Assembly (NCBI GenBank): GCA_947627845.1
Contig: CANQXQ010000003.1
Coordinates: 1 to 36,414 of the forward strand
Direction of reading: 5' to 3'
From: an uncultured Bacilli bacterium
GTDB lineage: Bacteria > Bacillota_I > Bacilli_A > RF39 > UBA660
DNA: 36,414 nucleotides
The position numbers and the translations under genes were made by a program. Below the pieces are notes generated by a model. The model saw nothing but the letters and a program-made list of their open reading frames with translations. It was not told where the DNA came from and did not search any database. Positions 8,563 to 18,698 of this stretch are shown here, piece after piece (position 1 is the first letter of the stretch; every line of letters starts with the position of its first letter).

Positions 8563-9234
8563 ATGGAAATCCTAAAAGTAGAAAATTTAACTAAAATTTA
8601 TGGTAAAAATACCACTAAAGTTATCGCCCTAGATAATGTTTCTTTTAGTGTTAAAAAAGGCGAATTTGTGGCTATTGTTGGGGCATCCGGTTCAGGTAAG
8701 TCAACGCTTTTACATTTAATCGGAGGAGTAGATCGACCTACATCCGGTAAAGTTTATATTGACGGTCAAGACATCTTTAATTTTGATGATGATAAATTAG
8801 CAATATTTCGCCGTCGTCAAATAGGCTTAATCTATCAATTTTATAATTTAATTCCTATTTTAAATGTTGAAGAAAACATAACTTTACCACTAGCTTTAGA
8901 TAATCGTCAAGTTAGTAAAGAAAAACTAGATAATATGTTAGACTTATTAGGTTTAACATCAAGACGTGACCATTTACCTCATGAATTATCGGGAGGCCAA
9001 CAACAAAGAACAAGCATAGGAAGAGCTTTAATAACTAATCCTACTCTTATTTTAGCTGATGAACCAACTGGTAATTTAGATAGTAAATCTAGTGATGAAA
9101 TAGTTGCGCTTTTAAAAAAATCTAATAAAGAGTTAAATCAAACAATTATCATGATCACCCATAATTTAGAAATAGCCAAAGTCGCCGATCGAATTATTAA
9201 AATTGAAGATGGCAAAATCATTGAGGAGCAGTAA
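8563..9234 (+). CDS. ABC transporter ATP-binding protein (MacB/LolD/BceA-type)
   Basis: Walker A GASGSGKST, signature LSGGQQQR, Walker B LILADEP. Confidence 0.95.
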   Translation: MEILKVENLTKIYGKNTTKVIALDNVSFSVKKGEFVAIVGASGSGKSTLLHLIGGVDRPTSGKVYIDGQDIFNFDDDKLAIFRRRQIGLIYQFYNLIPILNVEENITLPLALDNRQVSKEKLDNMLDLLGLTSRRDHLPHELSGGQQQRTSIGRALITNPTLILADEPTGNLDSKSSDEIVALLKKSNKELNQTIIMITHNLEIAKVADRIIKIEDGKIIEEQ

Positions 9235-9236
9235 TC

Positions 9237-11852
9237 ATGAATTTACTCAATAAATTAACCATCAAAAATTTAAAGTTAAACAAAAAAAGAACAGTTGTTA
9301 CCATTATTGGTATAATTCTTTCAGTCGCTTTAACGACCGCGGTTTCTTCGATTTATACTAGTGGTATTAAATCACTAATTAATTTTGAAATATATGAAAA
9401 AGGTAATTTTCATACGGCTTATTATGATGTTTCACCCAAAGATTTACCAACTTTTAAAAATAATCGCGCTATAGAAACTTATTATATAACTAAAAATATT
9501 GGTTATGCTAAAATAGCTTCTAAAAATGAATATAAACCTTATGCTTATGTTAAAGCTTTTACTAAAAGTGCTTTAGAAAATCTTTCTATTAAACTAGTTA
9601 ATGGTCGTCTTCCCCAAAATGAAAATGAAATACTTATTCCTACCCATTTAAAAACGAATGGTCGTTTAACTTTAAATATTGGAGATACAATTACTTTAAA
9701 TATGGGTAAAAGAATAAGCCAAGATAATTATGAACTAAGCCAAACCAATCCTTATCAGTATGATGAAATATTTGAAAGTACATCCTTTAAAACTTATACT
9801 ATCGTCGGAATTATAGAAAGACCCGCCTCTAATATTGAAGAATATTCGGCCCCCGGTTTTACTTTTGTTACTTTTATGCCTGATACTAATATTACTGATA
9901 ATATCGATTTATATGTTAAATATACTAAAGATGGTGTTAAAAATGCTTATCAAGTAACCGCCGGTATATTAGGTGTAGATCAAGAATTATTTACTAAATA
10001 TTATAATGCGACCGCGACTTATGATGAGGTAGTTAAATATAATAATGAAGAACTACCCAAAGAAAAATATAAAATTAATATTAATTCTTATTTAATTACT
10101 TTACAAACTAATCCTATTAAAGAAAGTGGAATTGAGGGTCTAGGTCAAATTGTTTGTGTTGTTCTAGCTATAATTGTCTTTACTTCTATCTTCTGTATTA
10201 AAAATAGTTTTGACATATCTATTACTGAAAAAATAAAACAGTATGGTATGTTACGTAGTGTTGGCGCGACTAAAAAACAAATTAAAAAGAATGTTTTTTA
10301 TGAAGCTACTATTTTAGGTTTAATTGGTATTCCTTTAGGAATATTAAGTGGTTTTCTAGCTTCCTATATCTTAATAATTGTTAGTAATTATTTCTTAAAT
10401 GGCGTAATAAGCCACGGCTTAAAACTTGTCTTTACTTTCTCGATTTATGCTGTTTTAATTGCTATTATATTAGGCATAATAACTCTTTATTTTTCAGCCT
10501 TTCAAAGCGCTAGACGCGCATCAAAAATATCACCAATCGAATCTATAAGAAATAGTGCTAATATTAAAATAAAACATCAAAAAATAAAATCATCAAAACT
10601 TATCAAAAAACTCTTTGGCATAGGGGGAGAAATATCATTTAAAAATTTAAAGAGAAACAAAAAGAAATATCGCACAACTGTCCTATCATTAGTAATATCA
10701 GTTTTTGTATTTATTGCTTTATCAAGTTTTATGGATTTAGCTTTCGACTCTGTTAAAAATGAATTAAATATCTCGGAATATAATTTAAATCTAATCACTA
10801 ATAATATCGAAGCTAATAATTATCTTAACTATTTAGCAACTACTACTTTAAATAATATTGAAGAATATTCAGTTATAAGATCTAAAGATATTGTTCTTAA
10901 AAACCCTAAATATAATCCCGCCTATTTAAATTGGATTAATTCTGATACAGTTGATTTAGAAGAAAACTATAGTAGTTTTTATACTTTAGGTAAAGAACCC
11001 TATCAAAAATATTTAAAATCTTTAGGCTTAAAATATGAAGATATGCAAGATAAAGTAATTATTGCCGATTATGGTAAAAGTACTCGGCAAATTAATGATA
11101 AATATGAAAGTCAATATTTTCATTTATATTCTTATCAAAAAGGTGATATTATAAATATTAAAATAAATGATACTGATAGTATCGAAACTAATAATGAATA
11201 TCTTTCTTTAGAGGTAGGATTTGTTACTAAAGAGCAACCATTTGGCCTTAAAAATACTAATAGTACTAAAATAATTATTAGTGATGAATTATTTGATAAA
11301 TTAACTAAAACCAATCATCTGGAAATTTATTATAAATCTAATAATGCGACTGTCTTACAAGATGATATTGATGCGACCTTAAAAGGGGAGACTTACACCC
11401 TTAATAATTTAGAAGAAAATGTTACGATGATGAACAAATTATTTACTTTAATTGGTATCTTCTTATATGGCTTTATTATTGTTATAACTTTAATAGGAAT
11501 TACTAATATCTTTAATACTATTACAACTAATATGGAACTTCGAAAACCTGAATTTGCCATGTTAAAATCTATTGGTATGACAACCTATGAATTTAACCGC
11601 ATGATTAGATTAGAAACTGTTTTTATGGGAGCTAAAACTTTATTATTTGGTCTTCCCATTGGTTTAGGACTATCATATTTAATGTATTATTTATTAGGTA
11701 AAAATTCGGGCTTATCTTATCATTTACCAACACTTGCTATAGTAATTGCTATTTTAGCGGTCTTTGTTCTTATTTCTTTAATAATGAAATACTCTTTAAA
11801 TAAAATAAATAAACAAAATACTATTGAAACTATACGTAATGAAAACATTTAA
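9237..11852 (+). CDS. FtsX-like ABC transporter permease (two FtsX-type domains)
   Basis: FtsX-type 'YGMLRSVGATKKQIKK' and 'FAMLKSIGMTTYEFNRMIRLE'; follows the ATPase gene by 2 bp. Confidence 0.92.
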   Translation: MNLLNKLTIKNLKLNKKRTVVTIIGIILSVALTTAVSSIYTSGIKSLINFEIYEKGNFHTAYYDVSPKDLPTFKNNRAIETYYITKNIGYAKIASKNEYKPYAYVKAFTKSALENLSIKLVNGRLPQNENEILIPTHLKTNGRLTLNIGDTITLNMGKRISQDNYELSQTNPYQYDEIFESTSFKTYTIVGIIERPASNIEEYSAPGFTFVTFMPDTNITDNIDLYVKYTKDGVKNAYQVTAGILGVDQELFTKYYNATATYDEVVKYNNEELPKEKYKININSYLITLQTNPIKESGIEGLGQIVCVVLAIIVFTSIFCIKNSFDISITEKIKQYGMLRSVGATKKQIKKNVFYEATILGLIGIPLGILSGFLASYILIIVSNYFLNGVISHGLKLVFTFSIYAVLIAIILGIITLYFSAFQSARRASKISPIESIRNSANIKIKHQKIKSSKLIKKLFGIGGEISFKNLKRNKKKYRTTVLSLVISVFVFIALSSFMDLAFDSVKNELNISEYNLNLITNNIEANNYLNYLATTTLNNIEEYSVIRSKDIVLKNPKYNPAYLNWINSDTVDLEENYSSFYTLGKEPYQKYLKSLGLKYEDMQDKVIIADYGKSTRQINDKYESQYFHLYSYQKGDIINIKINDTDSIETNNEYLSLEVGFVTKEQPFGLKNTNSTKIIISDELFDKLTKTNHLEIYYKSNNATVLQDDIDATLKGETYTLNNLEENVTMMNKLFTLIGIFLYGFIIVITLIGITNIFNTITTNMELRKPEFAMLKSIGMTTYEFNRMIRLETVFMGAKTLLFGLPIGLGLSYLMYYLLGKNSGLSYHLPTLAIVIAILAVFVLISLIMKYSLNKINKQNTIETIRNENI

Positions 11853-11854
11853 AA

Positions 11855-11880
11855 GGAGCTTCTAAAAAAGCTCCATTTTT
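11855..11880 (+). terminator. Rho-independent terminator
   Basis: GGAGCTT (11855-11861) / AAGCTCC (11868-11874) followed by ATTTTT. Confidence 0.75.
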
Positions 11881-11946
11881 AGCTTTATTTAAAAAAGTAA
11901 CTAACCAGTATTATACGTGTTATAATAAATTAGAAAGGACTTATTT

Positions 11947-12603
11947 ATGAATATACTACTAATTGAAGATAATATCTCTATTATTAAAGGATTAACTTAT
12001 TCTTTTACTAAAAATAATTATCATATTATTGCAAAAACAACTATTAAAGATACATTAGAATATTTAAACACTAATCCTAATCTTGATTTAATTATTTTAG
12101 ATATAACTTTACCTGATGGAAATGGTTATAATTTTTTTAAAAGTACCCTTAAACACTTAAATATTCCTATCATTTTCTTAACTGCTAACGATGAAGAAAA
12201 TATTATCGTTTCTTCTCTAAATGAGGGTGCCGAAGATTATTTAACTAAACCCTTTAGTATTAAAGAACTTTTAGTGCGGGTAAATAAAATTATTTTACGG
12301 ACTAAAAAAAGTAGTATCATTAAAGTTAAAGATCTTACCTTTGATTTTGATAAATTAATTTTAACTAAAAATAATAAACCTCTTGATCTAACCCCATTAG
12401 AATTAAAAATTATTAATTTATTATTTTTAAATATTAATAAAGTTGTTAGTCGTAATTTTTTACTAGATAAAATTTGGGAATGGACAGGTAATTATATTGA
12501 TGATCATACTATTACGGTTTATTTTAATCGTATCAGAGAAAAAATAGGCCCAAATATTATTACAACTATTAAAGGAATGGGGTATAGAATAGATGCAGAA
12601 TAA
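11947..12603 (+). CDS. OmpR/PhoB-family response regulator
   Basis: REC domain (LIEDN, LIILDITLPDGNG, FLTA, LTKPF) and C-terminal winged helix (TPLELKIINLLFLN...DDHTITVYFNRIREKIG...ITTIKGMGYRI). Confidence 0.95.
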   Translation: MNILLIEDNISIIKGLTYSFTKNNYHIIAKTTIKDTLEYLNTNPNLDLIILDITLPDGNGYNFFKSTLKHLNIPIIFLTANDEENIIVSSLNEGAEDYLTKPFSIKELLVRVNKIILRTKKSSIIKVKDLTFDFDKLILTKNNKPLDLTPLELKIINLLFLNINKVVSRNFLLDKIWEWTGNYIDDHTITVYFNRIREKIGPNIITTIKGMGYRIDAE

Positions 12604-13804
12604 AGTTAAATTAAAAAAATATCTTCTTTTAATCTTAATTATTTCTTTAATATTTTTAATTAGTTTTCTAGGTGTAAATATTTATGAACATCATACTTTA
12701 ATTAAAAATAATAATTATCAAATAGCTTCTTTAGTTAATGTCATAAAAAATAATTACCCCAATATTAGTGATGAAACAATAATAACTATTTTAAATGAGA
12801 AAGAACCCCTAAATGTAGAACTCTTTAATAAATATGGTATAGATTTAACTAAAGATACCATAAGTTTATCTAATGTAAAATTATCACATAATTATCTCGT
12901 AATAAATCTTTGCTTAATCTTTCTAATAATTATTATTTTCTTGATTATCTTTTTAATTTATGATTTTACATCTAGTAAAGAAATTAAAAACTTAACTAAA
13001 TATTTAGAAGAATTAAATAAAAAGAATTATAGTTTAAAGATAACTACTAACTCGGAAGATGAATTATCTATTTTAAGAAACGAAATATATAAAACAACAA
13101 TTATGTTAAAAGAAATGGCCGAAATTAATGCCAAAGATAAATTAAACTTAAAGAAATCTTTAGAAGATATTTCTCATCAATTAAGAACTCCCTTAACTAG
13201 TATATTAGTGATGTTAGATAATTTAATTGATGATAATGATATAGATCTAAATACTCAAAATGAATTTTTAAGAGATATTAAAAGACAAACACTAAATATT
13301 AGTTTTCTCGTTGAAAACATTTTAAAACTTTCCAAATTTGATGCTAATACTATAAAACTTAATAATGAAAAAATCTATCTTCATGATATTATTAGAGAGT
13401 CAGCTAAAAATGTCGCTCCTTTAAGTGATTTAAAAAATATTAAAGTAAATATTATGGGTGATCATAAAATTCAAATAAATGGTGATTTAAAATGGCAAGT
13501 AGAAGCCTTAACTAATATTTTAAAAAATAGTTTAGAATATTCTTCTATAAATTCTGATGTAGAATTAACTTATGGTAAAAATAATATTTATGCTTATATT
13601 AATATCAAAAATAAAGGTCAAGAAATTGCTAAAAAAGATTTAAAACATATATTTGAACGTTTTTATAAAGGTGCTAATTCATCTTCGGAAAGTATTGGTA
13701 TAGGACTAGCTTTAGCAAAGACCATTATTGAAGAGACAAATGGCACGATAACTGCCACTTCTAGTAATGGGGAAACTGTCTTTACTATTAAATATTTTTA
13801 TTAA
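12593..13804 (+). CDS. Sensor histidine kinase
   Basis: H-box 'DISHQLRTPLTSILVMLDNL'; N box 'NILKNSLEYSS'; 'HIFERFYKG...GIGLALAK'. Start overlaps the regulator end by 11 bp. Confidence 0.95.
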   Translation: MQNKVKLKKYLLLILIISLIFLISFLGVNIYEHHTLIKNNNYQIASLVNVIKNNYPNISDETIITILNEKEPLNVELFNKYGIDLTKDTISLSNVKLSHNYLVINLCLIFLIIIIFLIIFLIYDFTSSKEIKNLTKYLEELNKKNYSLKITTNSEDELSILRNEIYKTTIMLKEMAEINAKDKLNLKKSLEDISHQLRTPLTSILVMLDNLIDDNDIDLNTQNEFLRDIKRQTLNISFLVENILKLSKFDANTIKLNNEKIYLHDIIRESAKNVAPLSDLKNIKVNIMGDHKIQINGDLKWQVEALTNILKNSLEYSSINSDVELTYGKNNIYAYINIKNKGQEIAKKDLKHIFERFYKGANSSSESIGIGLALAKTIIEETNGTITATSSNGETVFTIKYFY

Positions 13805-13809
13805 TAAAC

Positions 13810-16413
13810 TTAATCCTTAAATAATTTAACAATAATTTTTTTCAAAAATTCATCTACTAAAAAGGCTAATATAACCACTAAAATAACATAAGTTACCTGA
13901 ATTAAACTTAAACTTGTAATGCCAAATATATATTTAATTGGACTAATAAATACTAAAAGTTGAATAAAAGCTAAAACTAAAATACTTCTATTTAAGATTT
14001 TATTTTGCCCCAATTTTTTATTTAATACACTATTTTTTAAATTCCGACAACTATAAGCAAAAATAATTTCTTGTAAAATTAAAGTTAAGAAAGCCATAGT
14101 TGAGGCCACATTAACATCATATACTTTTAAATTAACGAAATAAACAATTAAAATAATCATCATTTTTATTATTGCGGAAGTAAGTATTTTAGCAAGTAAA
14201 AAAGGGGTAAAAAATGAACTATCTTTTTTTCTTACTTTTCTTTTCATAAGATCTTCATCGCCATCTTCAAAAGCTAAAGCTATGGCTGGTAAACTATCAG
14301 TAATTAAATTAATATATAAAAGTTGAATTGGTAAAAATATTTCTACACCTAGTATCATTCCAATAAATACAATTAATACCTCGGCAATATTCGCGGCTAG
14401 TAAATAAACTAATACATTTCGAATATTATCAAATATTCTCCGACCCTCTTGTACCGCGGTGACAATGGTGGCAAAACTATCATCGGAAAGAACTATATCG
14501 GCGACATTTTTAGATACTTCGGTCCCTGTAATACCCATGCCAATTCCAATATTTGCACTTTTAATCGCTGGCGCATCATTAATTCCATCACCTGCCATAG
14601 CCACCACTTTGCCTTTTTCTTTCCAAGCCTTAACAATACTTAATTTATTAATAGGACTAACTCGCGCATAAACACTATATTTAGCAATATTTTCTCGTAA
14701 CTCTAATTCATTCATTTTATCAAGCTCATACCCTAAAATAGCTTCTCTATCATCTTCCATTATACCAACTTCTTTGGCAATCGCTTTCGCTGTATCTAAA
14801 CTATCACCTGTAATCATAATGGGTTTAATATGGGCTGTTTTACATAAAGCAATTGCTTCTTTAACCTCACTTCGGGGTGGATCAATCATGGCTGTTAAAC
14901 CGACAAAGATTAAATCATTTTCCAGTTCCTTGTTAATATTAAATTTACCCTCAATTTCTTTATAACCATAAGCTAGAATACGATAAGCTTTATTAGACTC
15001 TAATATTTCAATATTTTTTAATTCTTCTTTCTTTTTCTTGGTTAATTTTTTAACTTTATTATCTTCTAATATAAATTTACATCTGGTAATAAGAGAATCG
15101 AAACTACCTTTAATATATAATCTAATTTTATCATTACATTTATTAATCGTTGACATCATTTTTCGTTCAGAGTCAAAAGGTAATTCGCCAATTCTTTCAT
15201 TTTGCATTTGAACAGCTCTAACATCTAAATATTTACTACAACATTCATATAAAGCAATTTCGGTCGGATCTCCAATATATTCTTCTTCATTTTTTTCAGC
15301 ATCATTATTTAAAGCTAATATTTGTAATAATAAATTATCTTTTTTTAGTTCATTATATTTCCAAAGTTTATTATCAAAATATAATTCTTCGACTTTCATT
15401 TTATTTTGGGTAATCGTCCCTGTTTTATCAGTACATATAATATCAGTACAACCTAAAGTTTCAATACTTGCCATTTTTCTTACAATTGCCTTTTTTTTCG
15501 CCATTACGCCCATCCCTAAAGATAAAGTAATTGTAATAATCGCTGGTAATCCCTCGGGTATAGCCGCGACGGCTAAAGATATAGCTAACATAATAACTTC
15601 CATTAATTTCATATCTTTTAAAATACCAATAATAATCATCAACCCAATAATAACCATTACAATTTTAGTTAAAAATTTACTTATATCATTAATTTTCTTT
15701 TGTAAAGGGGTAATTTCTTTTTCTTGATTTTCTAAACTTTTCGCAATCATTCCAAATTCCGTATCATCTTTTGTTTTACAAACTACAGCTATACCTTTAC
15801 CATAAACAATATTTGTGCCGGCATATAACATATTAGATCTTTGAGCTAAAGGTGTATCTAAACTTAATGTTTTTATATCTTTTTCTACCGGAATAGACTC
15901 CCCAGTTAAGGCTGCTTCCTGGGCTTTTAAACTAGCCGCATATATAATTCTTGCATCCACGGTTACTTTATCACCAGGTTCCACTAAAAGAATATCACCC
16001 TTAACTAATTCTTCACTTTTAATAATCATAACTTTATTATTTCTTTTTACTTTAACTTTAGTTACTTGACTTTTATTTAAAGCATCAATTGCTTTATCAG
16101 CTTTTAATTCTTGTAAAAAACCTAAAATAGCATTCATAATAACAATCGCTAATATAACTATACTATCAATAAATGACTCATCTTTAACAATGGCTAAAAT
16201 AAAAGAAAATAAAGCGACGATTAAAAGAACAATAATCATTAAATCTTTAAATTCTTCTAAAAATTTTTTAAACTTTGACTCTTTTTTATTTTCTTTTAAG
16301 ATATTTAATCCATCTTTTTCTAATCTTTTTTGAGCTTCTTTAATATCTAAACCCTCTTTAGTCGTCTTAAGCTCTTTTAAAACTTGTTCTATATTTTCAT
16401 TATAGTATCTCAT
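13810..16413 (-). CDS. Calcium-type cation-translocating P-type ATPase
   Basis: DKTGT phosphorylation motif, TGES, PEGLPA, MAGDGINDAPA. Confidence 0.95.
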   Translation of the reverse strand: MRYYNENIEQVLKELKTTKEGLDIKEAQKRLEKDGLNILKENKKESKFKKFLEEFKDLMIIVLLIVALFSFILAIVKDESFIDSIVILAIVIMNAILGFLQELKADKAIDALNKSQVTKVKVKRNNKVMIIKSEELVKGDILLVEPGDKVTVDARIIYAASLKAQEAALTGESIPVEKDIKTLSLDTPLAQRSNMLYAGTNIVYGKGIAVVCKTKDDTEFGMIAKSLENQEKEITPLQKKINDISKFLTKIVMVIIGLMIIIGILKDMKLMEVIMLAISLAVAAIPEGLPAIITITLSLGMGVMAKKKAIVRKMASIETLGCTDIICTDKTGTITQNKMKVEELYFDNKLWKYNELKKDNLLLQILALNNDAEKNEEEYIGDPTEIALYECCSKYLDVRAVQMQNERIGELPFDSERKMMSTINKCNDKIRLYIKGSFDSLITRCKFILEDNKVKKLTKKKKEELKNIEILESNKAYRILAYGYKEIEGKFNINKELENDLIFVGLTAMIDPPRSEVKEAIALCKTAHIKPIMITGDSLDTAKAIAKEVGIMEDDREAILGYELDKMNELELRENIAKYSVYARVSPINKLSIVKAWKEKGKVVAMAGDGINDAPAIKSANIGIGMGITGTEVSKNVADIVLSDDSFATIVTAVQEGRRIFDNIRNVLVYLLAANIAEVLIVFIGMILGVEIFLPIQLLYINLITDSLPAIALAFEDGDEDLMKRKVRKKDSSFFTPFLLAKILTSAIIKMMIILIVYFVNLKVYDVNVASTMAFLTLILQEIIFAYSCRNLKNSVLNKKLGQNKILNRSILVLAFIQLLVFISPIKYIFGITSLSLIQVTYVILVVILAFLVDEFLKKIIVKLFKD

Positions 16414-16521
16414 AATATCTTCCTTTATATTCTATTCTATTATAACATAAAGTTTTTTTAAAATATATTTTTTGTAACAAATTAAAATATTAATAGTATA
16501 ATTTATGAACGAGGTAATAAT

Positions 16522-16685
16522 ATGGAACCTAAATTTGCTGACATCTATCAAGAATATTTTCCTAGTGTATATCGCTACTTATTAAGTCTTACTAAAGGCA
16601 TTATTTTGCAGAATAATTAACGGAAGAAACTTTTTTTAAACTTTTAAATAAAATAGCTTGTATTATCTTAAAAAATAAAAGATAA
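16522..16685 (+). pseudogene. Decayed ECF (sigma-70 family) sigma factor, region 2 remnant
   Basis: Frame 1 (16522-16620): MEPKFADIYQEYFPSVYRYLLSLTKG. After a 1-nt frameshift: FAE*LTEETFFKLLNKIACIILKNKR*, matching the ECF pattern YxxYFPxVYRYLLSLT...AEELTQETFFKAL. Region 4 is absent. Confidence 0.75.
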
Positions 16686-16711
16686 TATTATTACAGAAAA
16701 GAAGTGCTATT

Positions 16712-18523
16712 ATGAAAAAAATATCTAAAATAAAAAGTATGTTAACTTATAATTTAAAATCTTTAATTGGCTTTGAAATAATTTATAAATTATCAACTAC
16801 TATTATCTTTGTTCCCTTATTTTTAAGTATCTTTAAACTTATAACTAAAGTAAGTGGTTATACTTATTTAACTTTTGAAAATATCTTTAATTTTTTACTT
16901 AATCCCTTAACTATCTTATTTTTACTTATATTAATATTAATTATGACTTTTTATACTATCATTGATATTAGTACCATTATTCTTATCTTAGATAGTTCTT
17001 ACCAAAAAAAGAAAATAACTATTAAAGAAGCTTTTATTCTATCTCTAAAAAAATCAATCCAAGTTTTTAAACCTCAAAATATTTTATTTTCTTTCTTAAT
17101 AATTTTTTTAATTCCATTCTTAAATTTAGGTATATCATCTAGCTTTATTTCTACCATTTCTATTCCGGAATTTATTTTAGATTTCATCATGCATAATAAT
17201 TTCCTTTTAATAATTTATTTATTAGTTATCTTCTTCTTAAGTGTTTTATTATTTAAATGGTTATATGCGATGCATTATTATATCTTAGAAGATTGTAATT
17301 TTAAAGAAGCTTGTCATAAAAGTTCTACCTTAAGTAAAAAAAATAAATTAAAAGATTTTTTAAGAATTATTCTTATTGAATTAGTCATGTTCATTCTTTA
17401 TTTTATCTTTATCTTACTAGGAATAATACTTATTCTTTTCCTTACTAAAATATTTAATAAAACTAATATCTTAAGTAATTTATCTATTACAATTATCTGG
17501 CTTTTAATTGCTTTATCATTTGTTATTTTAAGCTTACTTACAACCCCAATTTGTTATGCCATAATAAGTGTATTATATTATAATCATAAAGAAAAAAATA
17601 ACGAAGAAATTAAACATATTAAAGTAAATGAAAAAGAAATTAAAAAAGCTTCAAAAAAATTTACTATTTTAAAATATACTATTATTGTTTTAATTATTGT
17701 TAGTTCAAGTATCTTTACTTATTCTCTTTTAAATGGTCATTATGATTTTAATATTGAATATATAAGAACCATGGAAGTCACAGCTCATCGGGGTGCCTCC
17801 AAGCTTTACCCTGAAAATACTATGGCTGCCTTTATTGGCGCTAAAGAATTAAACGCGGATTGGATTGAACTTGATGTTCAACAAACTAAAGATCAAAAAT
17901 TAATTATTTTACATGATACTAATTTAAAAAGAACCACCGGCCTTAATAAAAATACTTGGGATGCTACTTATGATGAAATCGCCAAATTAGACGCGGGAAG
18001 TTTCTTTAGTTCTAAATTTAAAGGCGAGAAAATTCCTTTATTAGAAGATGTTATATCATTTGCTAAAGAAAATAATATTAAACTAAAACCAACGGGCCAT
18101 GAAACTGATTTTGAAAAGGCGGTCGGGGAAGTAATAAAAAAATATGATTTTGAAAATAACTGTGTTATAACATCTCAAGTATATAGTGTTTTAGAAAACT
18201 TAAAAGAGTATGATCCCAATTTAAAAACCGTTTATGTTATGTCTTTAGCTTATGGTGATATTACTAGCTTAAAGGCCGCCGATAACTTTAGTATTGAAGC
18301 ATCAAGTATTACTAAAACTTTAGTTAATAAAGTCCATAATGCTGGTAAACAACTATATGCTTGGACAGTTAATACGGAAAATAGTATTAATGCCATGATT
18401 GAATTAAATGTTGATAATATTATTACTGATAATATAACTTTAGCTAAAGATACTATTTATTCTTGTAAAACTAGTAATATAATCCAAGAATATGTTAAAT
18501 TTATAAATAATCTTTTAAAGTAA
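16712..18523 (+). CDS. Glycerophosphodiester phosphodiesterase family protein with N-terminal membrane domain
   Basis: 'TAHRGASKLYPENTMAAF', 'WIELDVQQTKDQKLIILHDTNLKRTTG', 'LKPTGHETDFEK', 'YAWTVNT'; multi-TM N-terminal half. Confidence 0.92.
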   Translation: MKKISKIKSMLTYNLKSLIGFEIIYKLSTTIIFVPLFLSIFKLITKVSGYTYLTFENIFNFLLNPLTILFLLILILIMTFYTIIDISTIILILDSSYQKKKITIKEAFILSLKKSIQVFKPQNILFSFLIIFLIPFLNLGISSSFISTISIPEFILDFIMHNNFLLIIYLLVIFFLSVLLFKWLYAMHYYILEDCNFKEACHKSSTLSKKNKLKDFLRIILIELVMFILYFIFILLGIILILFLTKIFNKTNILSNLSITIIWLLIALSFVILSLLTTPICYAIISVLYYNHKEKNNEEIKHIKVNEKEIKKASKKFTILKYTIIVLIIVSSSIFTYSLLNGHYDFNIEYIRTMEVTAHRGASKLYPENTMAAFIGAKELNADWIELDVQQTKDQKLIILHDTNLKRTTGLNKNTWDATYDEIAKLDAGSFFSSKFKGEKIPLLEDVISFAKENNIKLKPTGHETDFEKAVGEVIKKYDFENNCVITSQVYSVLENLKEYDPNLKTVYVMSLAYGDITSLKAADNFSIEASSITKTLVNKVHNAGKQLYAWTVNTENSINAMIELNVDNIITDNITLAKDTIYSCKTSNIIQEYVKFINNLLK

Positions 18524-18537
18524 AGGACGGAAGTATT

Positions 18538-18630
18538 ATGAATAAAAAATTTTTGAAAATGTTAATATATGGTATTTTAATTGCTATTGGTTTATTTTTA
18601 GCTTATATTATCTTAACTGATATATATTAG
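18538..18630 (+). CDS. Small single-pass membrane protein (30 aa), not in ORF track
   Basis: ATG 18538 with AAGGACGG upstream; MNKKFLKMLIYGILIAIGLFLAYIILTDIY*; 14 bp after the GDPD stop. Confidence 0.6.
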   Translation: MNKKFLKMLIYGILIAIGLFLAYIILTDIY

Positions 18631-18698
18631 ATTGGTAAAAAATTCATATTTACTATCATTAAAATATATAATATAATCTAAAAAAAGAGGGAATATTT

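Noticed and set aside
10577-10798. 73-aa minus-strand ORF
   Set aside because: Antisense within the FtsX permease; no recognisable domain.
8563-11852. Antiphage defence island
   Set aside because: Apart from the single Fic gene, no recognisable defence genes (restriction, Abi, CBASS, retron); the flanking genes are envelope and transport functions.
14449-14965. Three plus-strand ORFs (14449-14643, 14459-14671, 14774-14965)
   Set aside because: They overlap the P-type ATPase on the opposite strand, two overlap each other in different frames, and none has coding support.
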